Below are positions 1 to 5,582 of a stretch of 6,053 nucleotides of DNA, in pieces. Position numbers and translations under genes: made by a program. Position 1 is the stretch's first letter. Every line of letters begins with the position of its first letter. The stretch lies in the NCBI GenBank assembly GCA_937907495.1, contig CALESS010000090.1, forward strand, positions 1 through 6,053. The letters are read 5' to 3'. This DNA comes from an uncultured Anaerolineaceae bacterium. GTDB lineage: Bacteria; Chloroflexota; Anaerolineae; Anaerolineales; Anaerolineaceae. The notes beneath the pieces were generated by a model. The model was given only the letters and a program-made list of their open reading frames with translations. It did no database searches and was not told the DNA's origin.

Positions 1-945
1 AATGGCCGCCACCAGCAGGGCAATGGCACCCACCCCGCCAAAGATGACCTGCAACACGGTGAAGAAGGAGTTGATGCCCTGCACATACGACTGCGGTGTG
101 TAGGCCATATAGCCCAGGGCATTGATCTGATCGGTCACCTCCAGCACGGTATCCACCGATTCGGCGATTACCACGACGTTACCAAAGCCATCTTTATTGT
201 GGTTGGGACGCCTCCCGGTCACCCACTGGTTCATCGCCATCACATCTTCCATCGGCAGGAAGAGATAAGAATCTTGCTCGGCGCGGGCCTCCGTCAACAC
301 ACCCACGATGCGAATATTGTAGGATTTTTTGACTTCCATGCCATCGTTGGTGTACTTGATGAGGGTCAGGCGCAATTGCTGATCCAGGATCTCCGGTTGA
401 GGCGGGGGTTCCTGGCCTGGCCGCTGTTTGGGGTCGTAGAAGCTCTGGGCCGCCCATCCGCCGATGATGGCTGTGCCCCTGGATAACTGGGTGGTTCCCC
501 CTTGCAAGCCATAGCCAAAGACATTCAAGTCCTTGGTATCTATACCGACGATGTTGGCCCAGGTTTCCAGGCGGCCGGCTTGCAGCACTGCCCCGCTGTA
601 GAGGTAATCCCGCGCCACCACTTCCTTCACCCCCGGAAGGGCCTGAAACTCCTTGAGGGATTCCGGCGTCAACAGCTTTTGGCTGGGCATACCGCCGCCG
701 CCCCCGCCGCCGCCCCCGGCCTTTTCCGTCAGCATTTCACCCTGGCCGGGGTAAACCTGGATGACCGTCAGATCACCAATGCCGTAAAGCTGGCTGGTGG
801 CATTTTGCTGCAGGCCGATAGCCAACGAGACCAGGATAACCACCGCCGCAGTGCCAATCACCACGCCGATGGCCGTCAGGGCTACCCGGCCTTTGCGCCG
901 TCCGAGGTTATCCACAATCAGGCTGATCAGGTCAATAAAACGCAT
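1..945 (-). CDS. MacB/FtsX-type ABC transporter permease, 3' end beyond the window
   Basis: The reading frame stays open for 315 codons from the ATG at 945-943 to the left edge, so the C-terminus is missing. The protein begins MRFIDLISLIVDNLGRRKGR, followed by a hydrophobic helix at about residues 22-44 (AIGVVIGTAAVVILVSLAIG). This is the classic N-terminus of MacB-type permeases. Residues 45-290 form the extracytoplasmic MacB_PCD-like domain, with typical phrases such as LPGVKEVV and FGYGLQGG, then IIGGWAAQSF and IRIVGVLTEA. A second membrane helix starts near residue 294, where FtsX-type helices are expected. Known family members use ATP hydrolysis in the cytoplasm to drive movement of the outer domain rather than ordinary import. 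An odd feature is a run of nine glycines at residues 77-85. The gene starts 9 bases after the stop of the secreted-protein gene, so it is almost surely co-transcribed; a weak purine tract (AAAGGG) lies 13 or so bases upstream. The substrate cannot be told. The family call is firm. Confidence 0.9.
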   Translation of the reverse strand, partial: MRFIDLISLIVDNLGRRKGRVALTAIGVVIGTAAVVILVSLAIGLQQNATSQLYGIGDLTVIQVYPGQGEMLTEKAGGGGGGGGGMPSQKLLTPESLKEFQALPGVKEVVARDYLYSGAVLQAGRLETWANIVGIDTKDLNVFGYGLQGGTTQLSRGTAIIGGWAAQSFYDPKQRPGQEPPPQPEILDQQLRLTLIKYTNDGMEVKKSYNIRIVGVLTEARAEQDSYLFLPMEDVMAMNQWVTGRRPNHNKDGFGNVVVIAESVDTVLEVTDQINALGYMAYTPQSYVQGINSFFTVLQVIFGGVGAIALLVAAI

Positions 946-954
946 TGCGGCGGC

Positions 955-2730
955 TTACCCTTTCCCACCGGGGATGATGATCGGTTCACTCTCGCCGGGC
1001 AGCGGTTCAAATTCGCCCGGCATGGGGGTGGGGGTTTCCTGGGCGCTGCCCAGGCCGAACAGGCCGCGGAAGAAACGCAGCACCTTTTGCCAGAAGGTTT
1101 CAGGCTCCGGCAGAATGGGTTCACCGCCGTTGCCCTCGGTGCCGGGTTCCGGAGTCTCAAAGACCGGCATATCCTCCACCTGGATCAACATGGTTTGCTC
1201 CACCTGGCGGGGCTGGTTAAAATCATCGGTGTAGCTGATGGTAAAGGTGAGCTGCAATTCGCCGGGCATCATCGGCGTGAGCATGGTATCCAGGGTGTAA
1301 TAACCGCCCGGCTCCAGCGTGCCGATGAGGATGCTATTGTTCATCAGGTCGGCGTTTTCAGCCGTCACTTTGAAGGTTCCCAGCACGGCGGTCTTGCGGC
1401 CCAGGTTGTTGACCTGCAGCGGCAGCATCGTTGTCTGCCCCACCATGAACATCCCCGGATCCTGGTAGAAGTTGACCTCCAATTGCGGCAGGGAATAAAC
1501 CAGCAGGGTGATCACCTGGTCATCAATCATGCGCTGACCGGTGGGGCTGGTATAGACGAAGGAGAGTTTGAGCGGATAGGCACCCGGATTGGCCGAAACA
1601 TTGACGATCAATTTCTGGCTGGCCTGGATCAACGAGCCCGCGGCCACATCCCCGAGGAAAACCAGGTTGGAGGAACCCAGCGGCGCAAAGTTGGTCACAT
1701 CACTTCCGCCGCCGGAGATGCCGCCCGGCACAGCCGTGCCGGAAGCATCCACGCTGGCCGTACCGCCCACCACCATGGTGATGGAGCGGGCATCGGCTGC
1801 GCCCAGGTTGCGCACCTCCAGGGCCAGTTCAAAAATCGAACCCGGTTGGAGCGGATCTACATCGGTGCGATAGCCGCTCACCACCAGTTGCGGCCGGGCA
1901 AGCTGGGTGGGGGTGGGGGTCGGGGTGGCCGTTCCGCCCCAGGCCGGCACCACCAGGTTGAGGGTTAATGTAAACGACTCTGTGTAGGAACCGCCAAAGC
2001 CATCATTGTAGGTGATGGTCACCGGAACCGTGCCGTAGGAAAACCCCCACAGTGCCAGCGGGGCAAACATCGGCTGGGTGACATCCACCTTCATCCCGGC
2101 ATCCAGGTTGGCCACTGCCCGCACACCGCCCGTGGTGCGCGGCAAGAAGTCTGTTCCACCAAAGGAGATGACCATATTGGTGGCAGTACGCTGTCCCAGG
2201 TTGCTGAGCTTGATGCTGAGATCAAATTCCCGCCCGGGGTTGATGGCCCCGCCCGCCGTGTAGGATTCAATCACCACCAACGGACGCTGAACGCCGGGTG
2301 GTGGGGTGGCAGTGGGGTTGGTGGCCGTGGTGGTCAAAATGGCCGAAGCAGTGGAAGAATCCAGGCTGGAGACAAAAGTAACCGTGGCAGTATCGGTGCT
2401 GCCCGGGCTGCTATTGGCCGGGATGGCAACCGAAACGGTGACGGTACCCTGCTCCCCGGCTGCCAGGGTGAGCTGGTTGGGGGAAGCCGAAGTCTGCCAG
2501 GCGTTCCCGCTGATGGAGGAGTTAATCTGAGTTTGGGCAGCGCCGCTGTTGGTAACCGTCAGGCTGTATTGCACCAGGTTGCCCACCGGGCCGGACTGGG
2601 CTGCCGCAGCCGGTGATACGCTCAGCGTGCCGGTTTGGAGGCGGGGAGCGGCCTGGGCCGGCTGCCCTGTGACCAGGCTGAGGGCCAGCGAAATAATGAT
2701 AAAACTTGAGATCACTATCCACTTTTTCAT
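955..2730 (-). CDS. Secreted protein with four Ig-like (NEW3/CARDB-type) domains, encoded inside the ABC operon
   Basis: This 591-residue protein begins with a clear Sec signal peptide: MKKW, a hydrophobic core at residues 5-20, and a likely cut after AQA at 27. Four beta-sandwich repeats follow at about 34-137, 149-262, 279-412 and 414-518. Each carries phrases such as LTVTNSG, IKLSNLGQ, LEVRNLGA or LQVNNLGR and ends in a strand rich in alternating hydrophobic residues. Domain 1 looks NEW3-like; domains 2-4 look like CARDB or COG1361 S-layer-related modules. Pro-Thr linkers separate domains 1/2 (TNPTATPPPG) and 2/3 (TATPTPTPTQ). After an acidic Pro/Glu stretch (523-545) comes a short amphipathic segment, FWQKVLRFFRGLFGLG (546-561), then another Pro/Glu tail ending IIIPGGKG. 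There is no cysteine and no sortase motif. The start is supported by AGAGAGG ahead of the ATG, overlapping the ATPase stop. Position between ATPase and permease suggests an extracellular partner of the transporter; that role is inference. Exact function unknown. Confidence 0.88.
   Translation of the reverse strand: MKKWIVISSFIIISLALSLVTGQPAQAAPRLQTGTLSVSPAAAAQSGPVGNLVQYSLTVTNSGAAQTQINSSISGNAWQTSASPNQLTLAAGEQGTVTVSVAIPANSSPGSTDTATVTFVSSLDSSTASAILTTTATNPTATPPPGVQRPLVVIESYTAGGAINPGREFDLSIKLSNLGQRTATNMVISFGGTDFLPRTTGGVRAVANLDAGMKVDVTQPMFAPLALWGFSYGTVPVTITYNDGFGGSYTESFTLTLNLVVPAWGGTATPTPTPTQLARPQLVVSGYRTDVDPLQPGSIFELALEVRNLGAADARSITMVVGGTASVDASGTAVPGGISGGGSDVTNFAPLGSSNLVFLGDVAAGSLIQASQKLIVNVSANPGAYPLKLSFVYTSPTGQRMIDDQVITLLVYSLPQLEVNFYQDPGMFMVGQTTMLPLQVNNLGRKTAVLGTFKVTAENADLMNNSILIGTLEPGGYYTLDTMLTPMMPGELQLTFTISYTDDFNQPRQVEQTMLIQVEDMPVFETPEPGTEGNGGEPILPEPETFWQKVLRFFRGLFGLGSAQETPTPMPGEFEPLPGESEPIIIPGGKG
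1905..1925 (+). other. G-quadruplex-type motif within the Pro-Thr linker codons
   Basis: The plus strand, which is the template strand of the secreted-protein gene, has four G runs at 1905-1907, 1909-1913, 1915-1919 and 1922-1925, with loops of 1, 1 and 2 bases (T, T, TC). This matches the standard four-tract quadruplex pattern with very short loops. It encodes the linker TATPTPTPTQ between Ig-like domains 2 and 3, so the codon repeat for Pro-Thr is enough to explain why it exists. Whether it folds or affects transcription is unknown. Confidence 0.6.
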
Positions 2731-2738
2731 TGAAGGGT

Positions 2739-3482
2739 TTACCTCTCTGGGGTTTCTTGAGATGCTTGCAGGCTGGCCAGTTGTTCGGCCGCCTCGTATT
2801 CTTCCTGGGTCACCACCCGCCCATCCAACAGGCGGATAACATGGGTGGCAAAATGGATCATGCGCGGGTCATGAGTAACCACCAGCACGGTTCGGCCGCT
2901 GCGATGCAAATCGGAGAGTAATTGCATAATGGCCAGGCCGCTGCTGGTATCCAGGTTGCCGGTGGGTTCATCTGCCAAAATCAGCGGAGGATTATTGACC
3001 AATGCCCTGGCCACGGCTACCCGTTGCTGCTGCCCACCGGAGAGTTCGGTGGGACGGTGGCGGGCGCGTTTCTCCAGGCCCACCTGCTCCAGCAGGCGCG
3101 CCGCAGCCGCCGTGCGTTTTTTGGCAGCCACACCTGAAAACCGCAGCGGAAAGGCCACGTTCTCCAGGGCTGTCATGCTGGATACCAGGTTGAAGGATTG
3201 GAAAATAAAGCCCACCTTCTTGCGGCGGAAGATGGCCAGATCGTTTTCATCCATCTGCTCCACCTTTTGCCCGTCCACTTCCATACTGCCGGAAGTGGGC
3301 CGATCCAGCCCACCCAGCAGATAGAGCAGGGTGCTCTTGCCGGAGCCGCTGGGACCCATCACCACGCATAACGAATTAACCGGAATATCCAGATCCACCC
3401 CGGCCAGGGCATGGACTTTCTGCCGCCCCATGATGTACGTTTTGCGCAAATTGCGCACGCGGATAAAAACGGGTTCACTCAT
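2739..3482 (-). CDS. ABC transporter ATP-binding protein, MacB/LolD (YknY-like) family
   Basis: This 247-residue cytoplasmic ATPase has every expected motif. Walker A is GPSGSGKST at 43-51, the Q-loop glutamine is Q95 in FIFQSFNL, and the signature is LSGGQQQR at 147-154. Walker B is LILADEP at 167-173 with catalytic E172, the D-loop is NLDT at 176-179, and the switch histidine is H204. The phrases [19 protein letters not shown] and [20 protein letters not shown] are typical of the LolD/MacB/FtsE group that pairs with FtsX-type permeases. It therefore most likely powers the permease at 1-945. A short charged tail (225-247) follows the domain. Its ATG lies 3 bases after the stop of the Yip1-like gene, and I see no purine-rich ribosome binding site there (the sequence is CCATCCCCTTCTTCTAATCC), so translation is probably coupled to the upstream gene. 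Its partner permease is separated from it by the secreted-protein gene. The family call is very sure; the substrate is not. Confidence 0.96.
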   Translation of the reverse strand: MSEPVFIRVRNLRKTYIMGRQKVHALAGVDLDIPVNSLCVVMGPSGSGKSTLLYLLGGLDRPTSGSMEVDGQKVEQMDENDLAIFRRKKVGFIFQSFNLVSSMTALENVAFPLRFSGVAAKKRTAAAARLLEQVGLEKRARHRPTELSGGQQQRVAVARALVNNPPLILADEPTGNLDTSSGLAIMQLLSDLHRSGRTVLVVTHDPRMIHFATHVIRLLDGRVVTQEEYEAAEQLASLQASQETPER

Positions 3483-3485
3483 GGA

Positions 3486-4283
3486 TTAGAAGAAGGGGAT
3501 GGAGCCGCTGGAGAGGCCGCTGAGCTTGTTGCCGATGAAAGCCGGCACGGCTTGCAAGGCCAGCATAATCACCAGGGTGATCAGTACCGAAAGCCAGGCG
3601 CGGCTGCGCGGCAGGCCGGACATGGGCCGGGACGCCACCAGCAGTAAGATGATATGCCAGAGCAGGTAGATATCCACCAGGGCCAGCAGCGGGCCGAGGA
3701 AAGCCGCCCCGCCGCCCTCCGCGCTGATGAAGCCGGAAAGCCCGGCGGCATTGATGGGCGTCCTGGATGCCAGCACCACCAGCCCCTGGACCAGGGCGCG
3801 CAGGCCAAATGGCAGGCTGGCCCAGCCCACAACGTTGAGGGCCGAGGTGTTGCTGCTGCGGCTGCCGCTGAGTGTCAGCACCAGGTGCAGGATGCTGCCG
3901 GTGAGGAACCACACCAGCCAGACGCCGATTAACTTACCAATCATGGGGAAGACGTATAGATTGACCGGCCCCTGGGCTTGCTGGAGACTGTCGAAGTATT
4001 GTTGCTGCTGTTCCGGCGACCACCATTGGAAATCGGGGGGAACCTCTCCGCTGTTCATCTGCAATTGGGTCAGGCGGGCCGGGCCGCTGGCTACCACGCT
4101 GAAGATGACCAGGAGAGAAATGAGTAACAAGGGCAGTAACCAGACGCCTTTTTCCTGCTCCGCAGCGGCGGTCAGGGTTTTGCGCGGGCGGAAGAAGAGC
4201 GGCAGCAACCAATCCCAGCGCCAGCGCCGGGCCGGTTCCGCCTCTTCATTGGGGATCAAATCCAATTCTTCCATTTCAGCCAT
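3486..4283 (-). CDS. Yip1-like five-helix integral membrane protein (YknW-like)
   Basis: From the ATG at 4283-4281 the product is 265 residues. An acidic cytoplasmic head (MAEMEELDLIPNEEAEPARR) and a Trp-rich stretch (RWRWDWLLPLFFRPRKTL) lead into about five hydrophobic helices near 46-66, 110-138, 150-172, 195-218 and 229-250. A polar loop with the Gln-rich EQQQQYFDSLQQAQ segment lies between helices 1 and 2. The phrases LFFRPRKTLTAAAEQEKGVWLLPLLLISL near the start and VVGWASLPFGLRALVQGLV in helix 3 fit the Yip1 superfamily, where the first marks the point of membrane entry and the second a conserved helix. In B. subtilis the Yip1-like YknW belongs to an ABC exporter and aids its assembly; a similar role here is inference from the neighbouring ATPase and permease. 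An in-frame ATG exists at 4487, but the extension is neither conserved-looking nor preceded by a good ribosome binding site, whereas GGAGG sits 5 bases before 4283. The protein has no cysteine. Family moderately sure. Confidence 0.82.
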   Translation of the reverse strand: MAEMEELDLIPNEEAEPARRWRWDWLLPLFFRPRKTLTAAAEQEKGVWLLPLLLISLLVIFSVVASGPARLTQLQMNSGEVPPDFQWWSPEQQQQYFDSLQQAQGPVNLYVFPMIGKLIGVWLVWFLTGSILHLVLTLSGSRSSNTSALNVVGWASLPFGLRALVQGLVVLASRTPINAAGLSGFISAEGGGAAFLGPLLALVDIYLLWHIILLLVASRPMSGLPRSRAWLSVLITLVIMLALQAVPAFIGNKLSGLSSGSIPFF

Positions 4284-4288
4284 ACCAG

Positions 4289-4293
4289 CCTCC
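4289..4293 (-). promoter_or_regulatory. Ribosome binding site that fixes the start of the Yip1-like gene
   Basis: On the minus strand GGAGG stands 5 bases before the ATG at 4283 (GGAGG-CTGGT-ATG). It is the best ribosome binding site in the operon and argues against the longer open frame from 4487. Confidence 0.85.
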
Positions 4294-4314
4294 AAACAAG
4301 CGCGTGATTCGGAA

Positions 4315-4327
4315 TATGCAAAGCATA
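4315..4327. repeat. Short dyad (TATGC-AAA-GCATA) upstream of the operon
   Basis: Perfect 5-base arms at 4315-4319 and 4323-4327 with a 3-base spacer, about 32 bases before the Yip1-like start codon. An operator or a leader hairpin is possible, but arms this short arise by chance. Confidence 0.4.
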
Positions 4328-4409
4328 CCATAATGCAGACGAAACCGGCATGGAGATTGTTCCCGGCGCTGGGGGCAGAATGACACAGAATTTTGGAGGT
4401 GATTTTTCC

Positions 4410-4425
4410 ATCCGGTGAGCCGGAT
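4410..4425. repeat. Hairpin-forming inverted repeat (ATCCGG-TGAG-CCGGAT)
   Basis: Perfect 6-base arms at 4410-4415 and 4420-4425 with a 4-base loop. There is no T-run after it on the minus strand, so it is not a second intrinsic terminator. It lies in the leader region of the operon about 130 bases before the first start codon, and its role is unknown. Confidence 0.5.
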
Positions 4426-4456
4426 TTAGCCGGCAAACCGTGAAAAGCGGGTGGAG

Positions 4457-4500
4457 AATAAAAATCTCCCCGGTTCTGCGAGCGCAAACGCCGGGGAGAT
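4457..4500 (-). terminator. Rho-independent terminator of the flavin-protein gene
   Basis: On the minus strand a perfect 10-base stem, ATCTCCCCGG (4500-4491) paired with CCGGGGAGAT (4473-4464), encloses a 17-base loop and is followed at once by TTTTATT. It stands about 75 bases after the stop of the gene at 4575-5423 and before the Yip1-like gene, so it separates the two transcription units. There is no T-run on the plus-strand side, so it acts in one direction. Confidence 0.9.
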
Positions 4501-4522
4501 CATCATTATCTTCGGACCTGTC

Positions 4523-4579
4523 TCTGATCCGGTATGTTACGGGTGGAACTTTCCCCACCCCAAGGCTCGGCGGATCAGA
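4523..4579. repeat. Nested inverted repeat overlapping the stop codon of the flavin-protein gene
   Basis: Outer arms are a perfect 9-base pair, TCTGATCCG (4523-4531) and CGGATCAGA (4571-4579). Inside them lies a second perfect 6-base pair, GGGTGG (4541-4546) and CCACCC (4555-4560), with an 8-base loop. The TGA stop (4577-4575) is part of the outer arm. It precedes the terminator in the transcript, so it would form a structured 3' end. Confidence 0.6.
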
Positions 4580-5423
4580 AGCGGAACACTTGCCGCGGGC
4601 GGTAACCCATTCGGATCAGGCTGGAGGATAGAAAAACCACTTCATCCAACTGGATGACGATACCATGCAGAAAAGAAGGCAGGCTGTTCACCTTCTCCAA
4701 TGTCTGCCCCCAACTGGCCAACACTTGCACATGCTCCGGGCTGCCATAGGCGGGCACACTGGCCCGGCCCTGGATCTGCATGCCGGAGAGCTTCTCAAAG
4801 CCGCGGTAAGGGTCATAAATGGCAAGCGAAACCTGCCCATTGGCCAGCAAACCGGCAAATTTCTCACCGCCCTCGCTCAGGCAGAAGATCTTGCCATCGC
4901 CCTTGTACCGGTATTCCAGCGGGGTGGCTCGCACCCGTCCGTTGTAGTGGGTAGCCAGGGTGAGGGTGTTGTGTTCCAGCAGGAATGCCTCCACCAGTTT
5001 TTTGAGGTCCTGGCCCGGCATTTCCGTGGAGGGTTTGTGATCGCCCGCCCGGAAGGCCAGCGCCAGGTCAATCAACGCCTCCGGAGCGGCCCCCGGCTCC
5101 TGCGCCAGGGTGTGGGTCACCTGCTCACCGAGCAGGTCTTTCACCTCTTTCATCCAGCCAGAATCCTGACCGGGATTTTCAAAGCTGACCAGCGCCAGCG
5201 GGTGTCCGCTCAACTGGTTGGCCGCAGAGGTGATGAAATCCACCACCTTCTTCCCGGAATCCGGGGTGGCACAAATCACAATCCGGTCATAGAGAGCCAG
5301 CCGGATGCCCGGGTGGAAGCCCACCACCTTACCTGGCCCCAGCACGCAGCAAAGATCCTGCACAGCCGGATGGGCCGGGCCAAGAGGTTCATCTGCCAGG
5401 ATCAGGGTATGTTTTTGGGTCAT
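4575..5423 (-). CDS. Two-domain flavin-type protein: flavodoxin-like N-terminus plus PNPOx-like split barrel
   Basis: The product has 282 residues and no signal peptide, so it should be cytoplasmic. Residues 138-282 match the pyridoxamine 5'-phosphate oxidase-like family: RVRATPLEYRYKGDGKIFCL (163-182), SEGGEKFAGLLANGQVSLAIYDPY (183-206) and MQIQGRASV (215-223) are the usual FMN-contact strands and turns. Many such proteins bind FMN, F420 or heme, so the name does not imply vitamin B6 synthesis. Residues 1-125 resemble a degenerate flavodoxin or HemG-type fold: LYDRIVICATPDSGKKVVDFI (44-64) followed by LSGHPLALVSF corresponds to the 'YDxIVxGsxIYxGK' region. The usual phosphate-binding loop of the first strand is not visible in LILADEPLGPAHP. 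The start is backed by an AAAGGGAAGTGAG purine tract before the ATG and a TATAAT further up. The gene is a single unit closed by the terminator at 4457-4500. The barrel call is firm and the N-terminal call moderate; the reaction is unknown. Confidence 0.82.
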   Translation of the reverse strand: MTQKHTLILADEPLGPAHPAVQDLCCVLGPGKVVGFHPGIRLALYDRIVICATPDSGKKVVDFITSAANQLSGHPLALVSFENPGQDSGWMKEVKDLLGEQVTHTLAQEPGAAPEALIDLALAFRAGDHKPSTEMPGQDLKKLVEAFLLEHNTLTLATHYNGRVRATPLEYRYKGDGKIFCLSEGGEKFAGLLANGQVSLAIYDPYRGFEKLSGMQIQGRASVPAYGSPEHVQVLASWGQTLEKVNSLPSFLHGIVIQLDEVVFLSSSLIRMGYRPRQVFRF

Positions 5424-5449
5424 CTCACTTCCCTTTCTTGTTCAGATAA

Positions 5450-5455
5450 ATTATA
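5450..5455 (-). promoter_or_regulatory. Promoter -10 element of the flavin-protein gene
   Basis: A perfect TATAAT is read on the minus strand at 5455-5450, in the context TTTTTGGATATAATTTATC. Transcription would begin near 5443, giving a leader of about 20 bases before the ATG at 5423. No recognisable -35 box lies 16-18 bases upstream (GCTCCT there), so an activator may be needed or the spacer sequence may compensate. Confidence 0.6.
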
Positions 5456-5460
5456 TCCAA

Positions 5461-5472
5461 AAATCTGGATTT
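5461..5472. repeat. Palindrome AAATC-TG-GATTT next to the -10 box
   Basis: Perfect 5-base arms separated by 2 bases, lying directly upstream of the TATAAT at 5450-5455 and within what would be the -35/-10 spacer. The position is that of a repressor or activator site, but no regulator gene is in the window. Confidence 0.45.
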
Positions 5473-5483
5473 AGGAGCAGGAA

Positions 5484-5511
5484 TTGGCAACTTGTAACGT
5501 GTTTGTAATTT
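5484..5511 (+). promoter_or_regulatory. Possible promoter of the phosphodiesterase gene
   Basis: TTGGCA at 5484-5489 and TAATTT at 5506-5511 are 16 bases apart on the plus strand. The -35 is good and the -10 poor. It would give a leader of about 65 bases. An alternative -10, TAGAAT at 5560-5565, fits the consensus better but would start transcription inside the ribosome binding site, so I favour the upstream pair with low confidence. Confidence 0.3.
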
Positions 5512-5534
5512 ATTCCACAAAAATCTCCCCAAAC

Positions 5535-5546
5535 ATGGAGGTCCAT
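5535..5546. repeat. Palindrome ATGGA-GG-TCCAT in the phosphodiesterase leader
   Basis: Perfect 5-base arms at 5535-5539 and 5542-5546 around GG. It sits between the candidate promoter and the ribosome binding site of the plus-strand gene. A regulator site is possible; chance is not excluded. Confidence 0.4.
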
Positions 5547-5568
5547 CTGGCGGGTATGGTAGAATTTT

Positions 5569-5579
5569 AGGAGAGGTGA
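5569..5579 (+). promoter_or_regulatory. Ribosome binding site for a TTG start
   Basis: AGGAGAGGTGA at 5569-5579 is strongly complementary to the 16S rRNA 3' end; its GAGG core ends 6 bases before TTG at 5583. In the same frame the TGA at 5577-5579 is a stop, so TTG is the first usable start. This site is what decides for the long, lipoprotein form of the gene. Confidence 0.75.
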
Positions 5580-5582
5580 CCC

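Larger units (their letters stand above)
4284..4456 (-). promoter_or_regulatory. Leader and presumed promoter region of the four-gene operon
   Basis: This non-coding stretch lies between the terminator of the upstream gene and the Yip1-like start, so the operon promoter should be here. I cannot find a convincing -35/-10 pair. Weak -10 candidates are TATGGT and TATGCT at about 4323-4335 and CATATT near 4314-4319, none with a good -35. Three CCGG tetramers lie at 4412-4415, 4420-4423 and 4430-4433. Together with the intergenic 4457-4574 the gene-free gap is 291 bases. Confidence 0.5.

Noticed and set aside
502..1968. A 488-codon open frame on the plus strand.
   Set aside because: It lies antisense to the permease and secreted-protein genes, both of which have clear domains, signals and start sites. 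Its translation is rich in His, Gln, Gly and Arg with no recognisable motif, as expected from the opposite strand of GC-rich genes.
3727..4383. A 218-codon open frame on the plus strand.
   Set aside because: It is antisense to the five-helix membrane protein, has no good ribosome binding site and no plausible domain.
4410..4425. Possible second intrinsic terminator.
   Set aside because: On the minus strand the stem is followed by GGAAAAATC rather than a T-run, and on the plus strand by only TTAGCC.
4460..4471. The 12-mer AAAAATCTCCCC occurs here and again at about 5519-5530.
   Set aside because: One shared 12-mer in about 6 kb is near what chance allows, the flanks do not match, and one copy is part of the terminator.
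4284..4487. A 68-residue N-terminal extension of the Yip1-like protein from the ATG at 4487.
   Set aside because: The extension would overlap the terminator stem region, is not hydrophobic in the right way and has unlike composition, while GGAGG at 4289-4293 marks the start at 4283.
4665..5474. A 269-codon open frame on the plus strand.
   Set aside because: It is antisense to the PNPOx-like gene, which has recognisable motifs, a TATAAT and a terminator. The antisense product shows no family motif.
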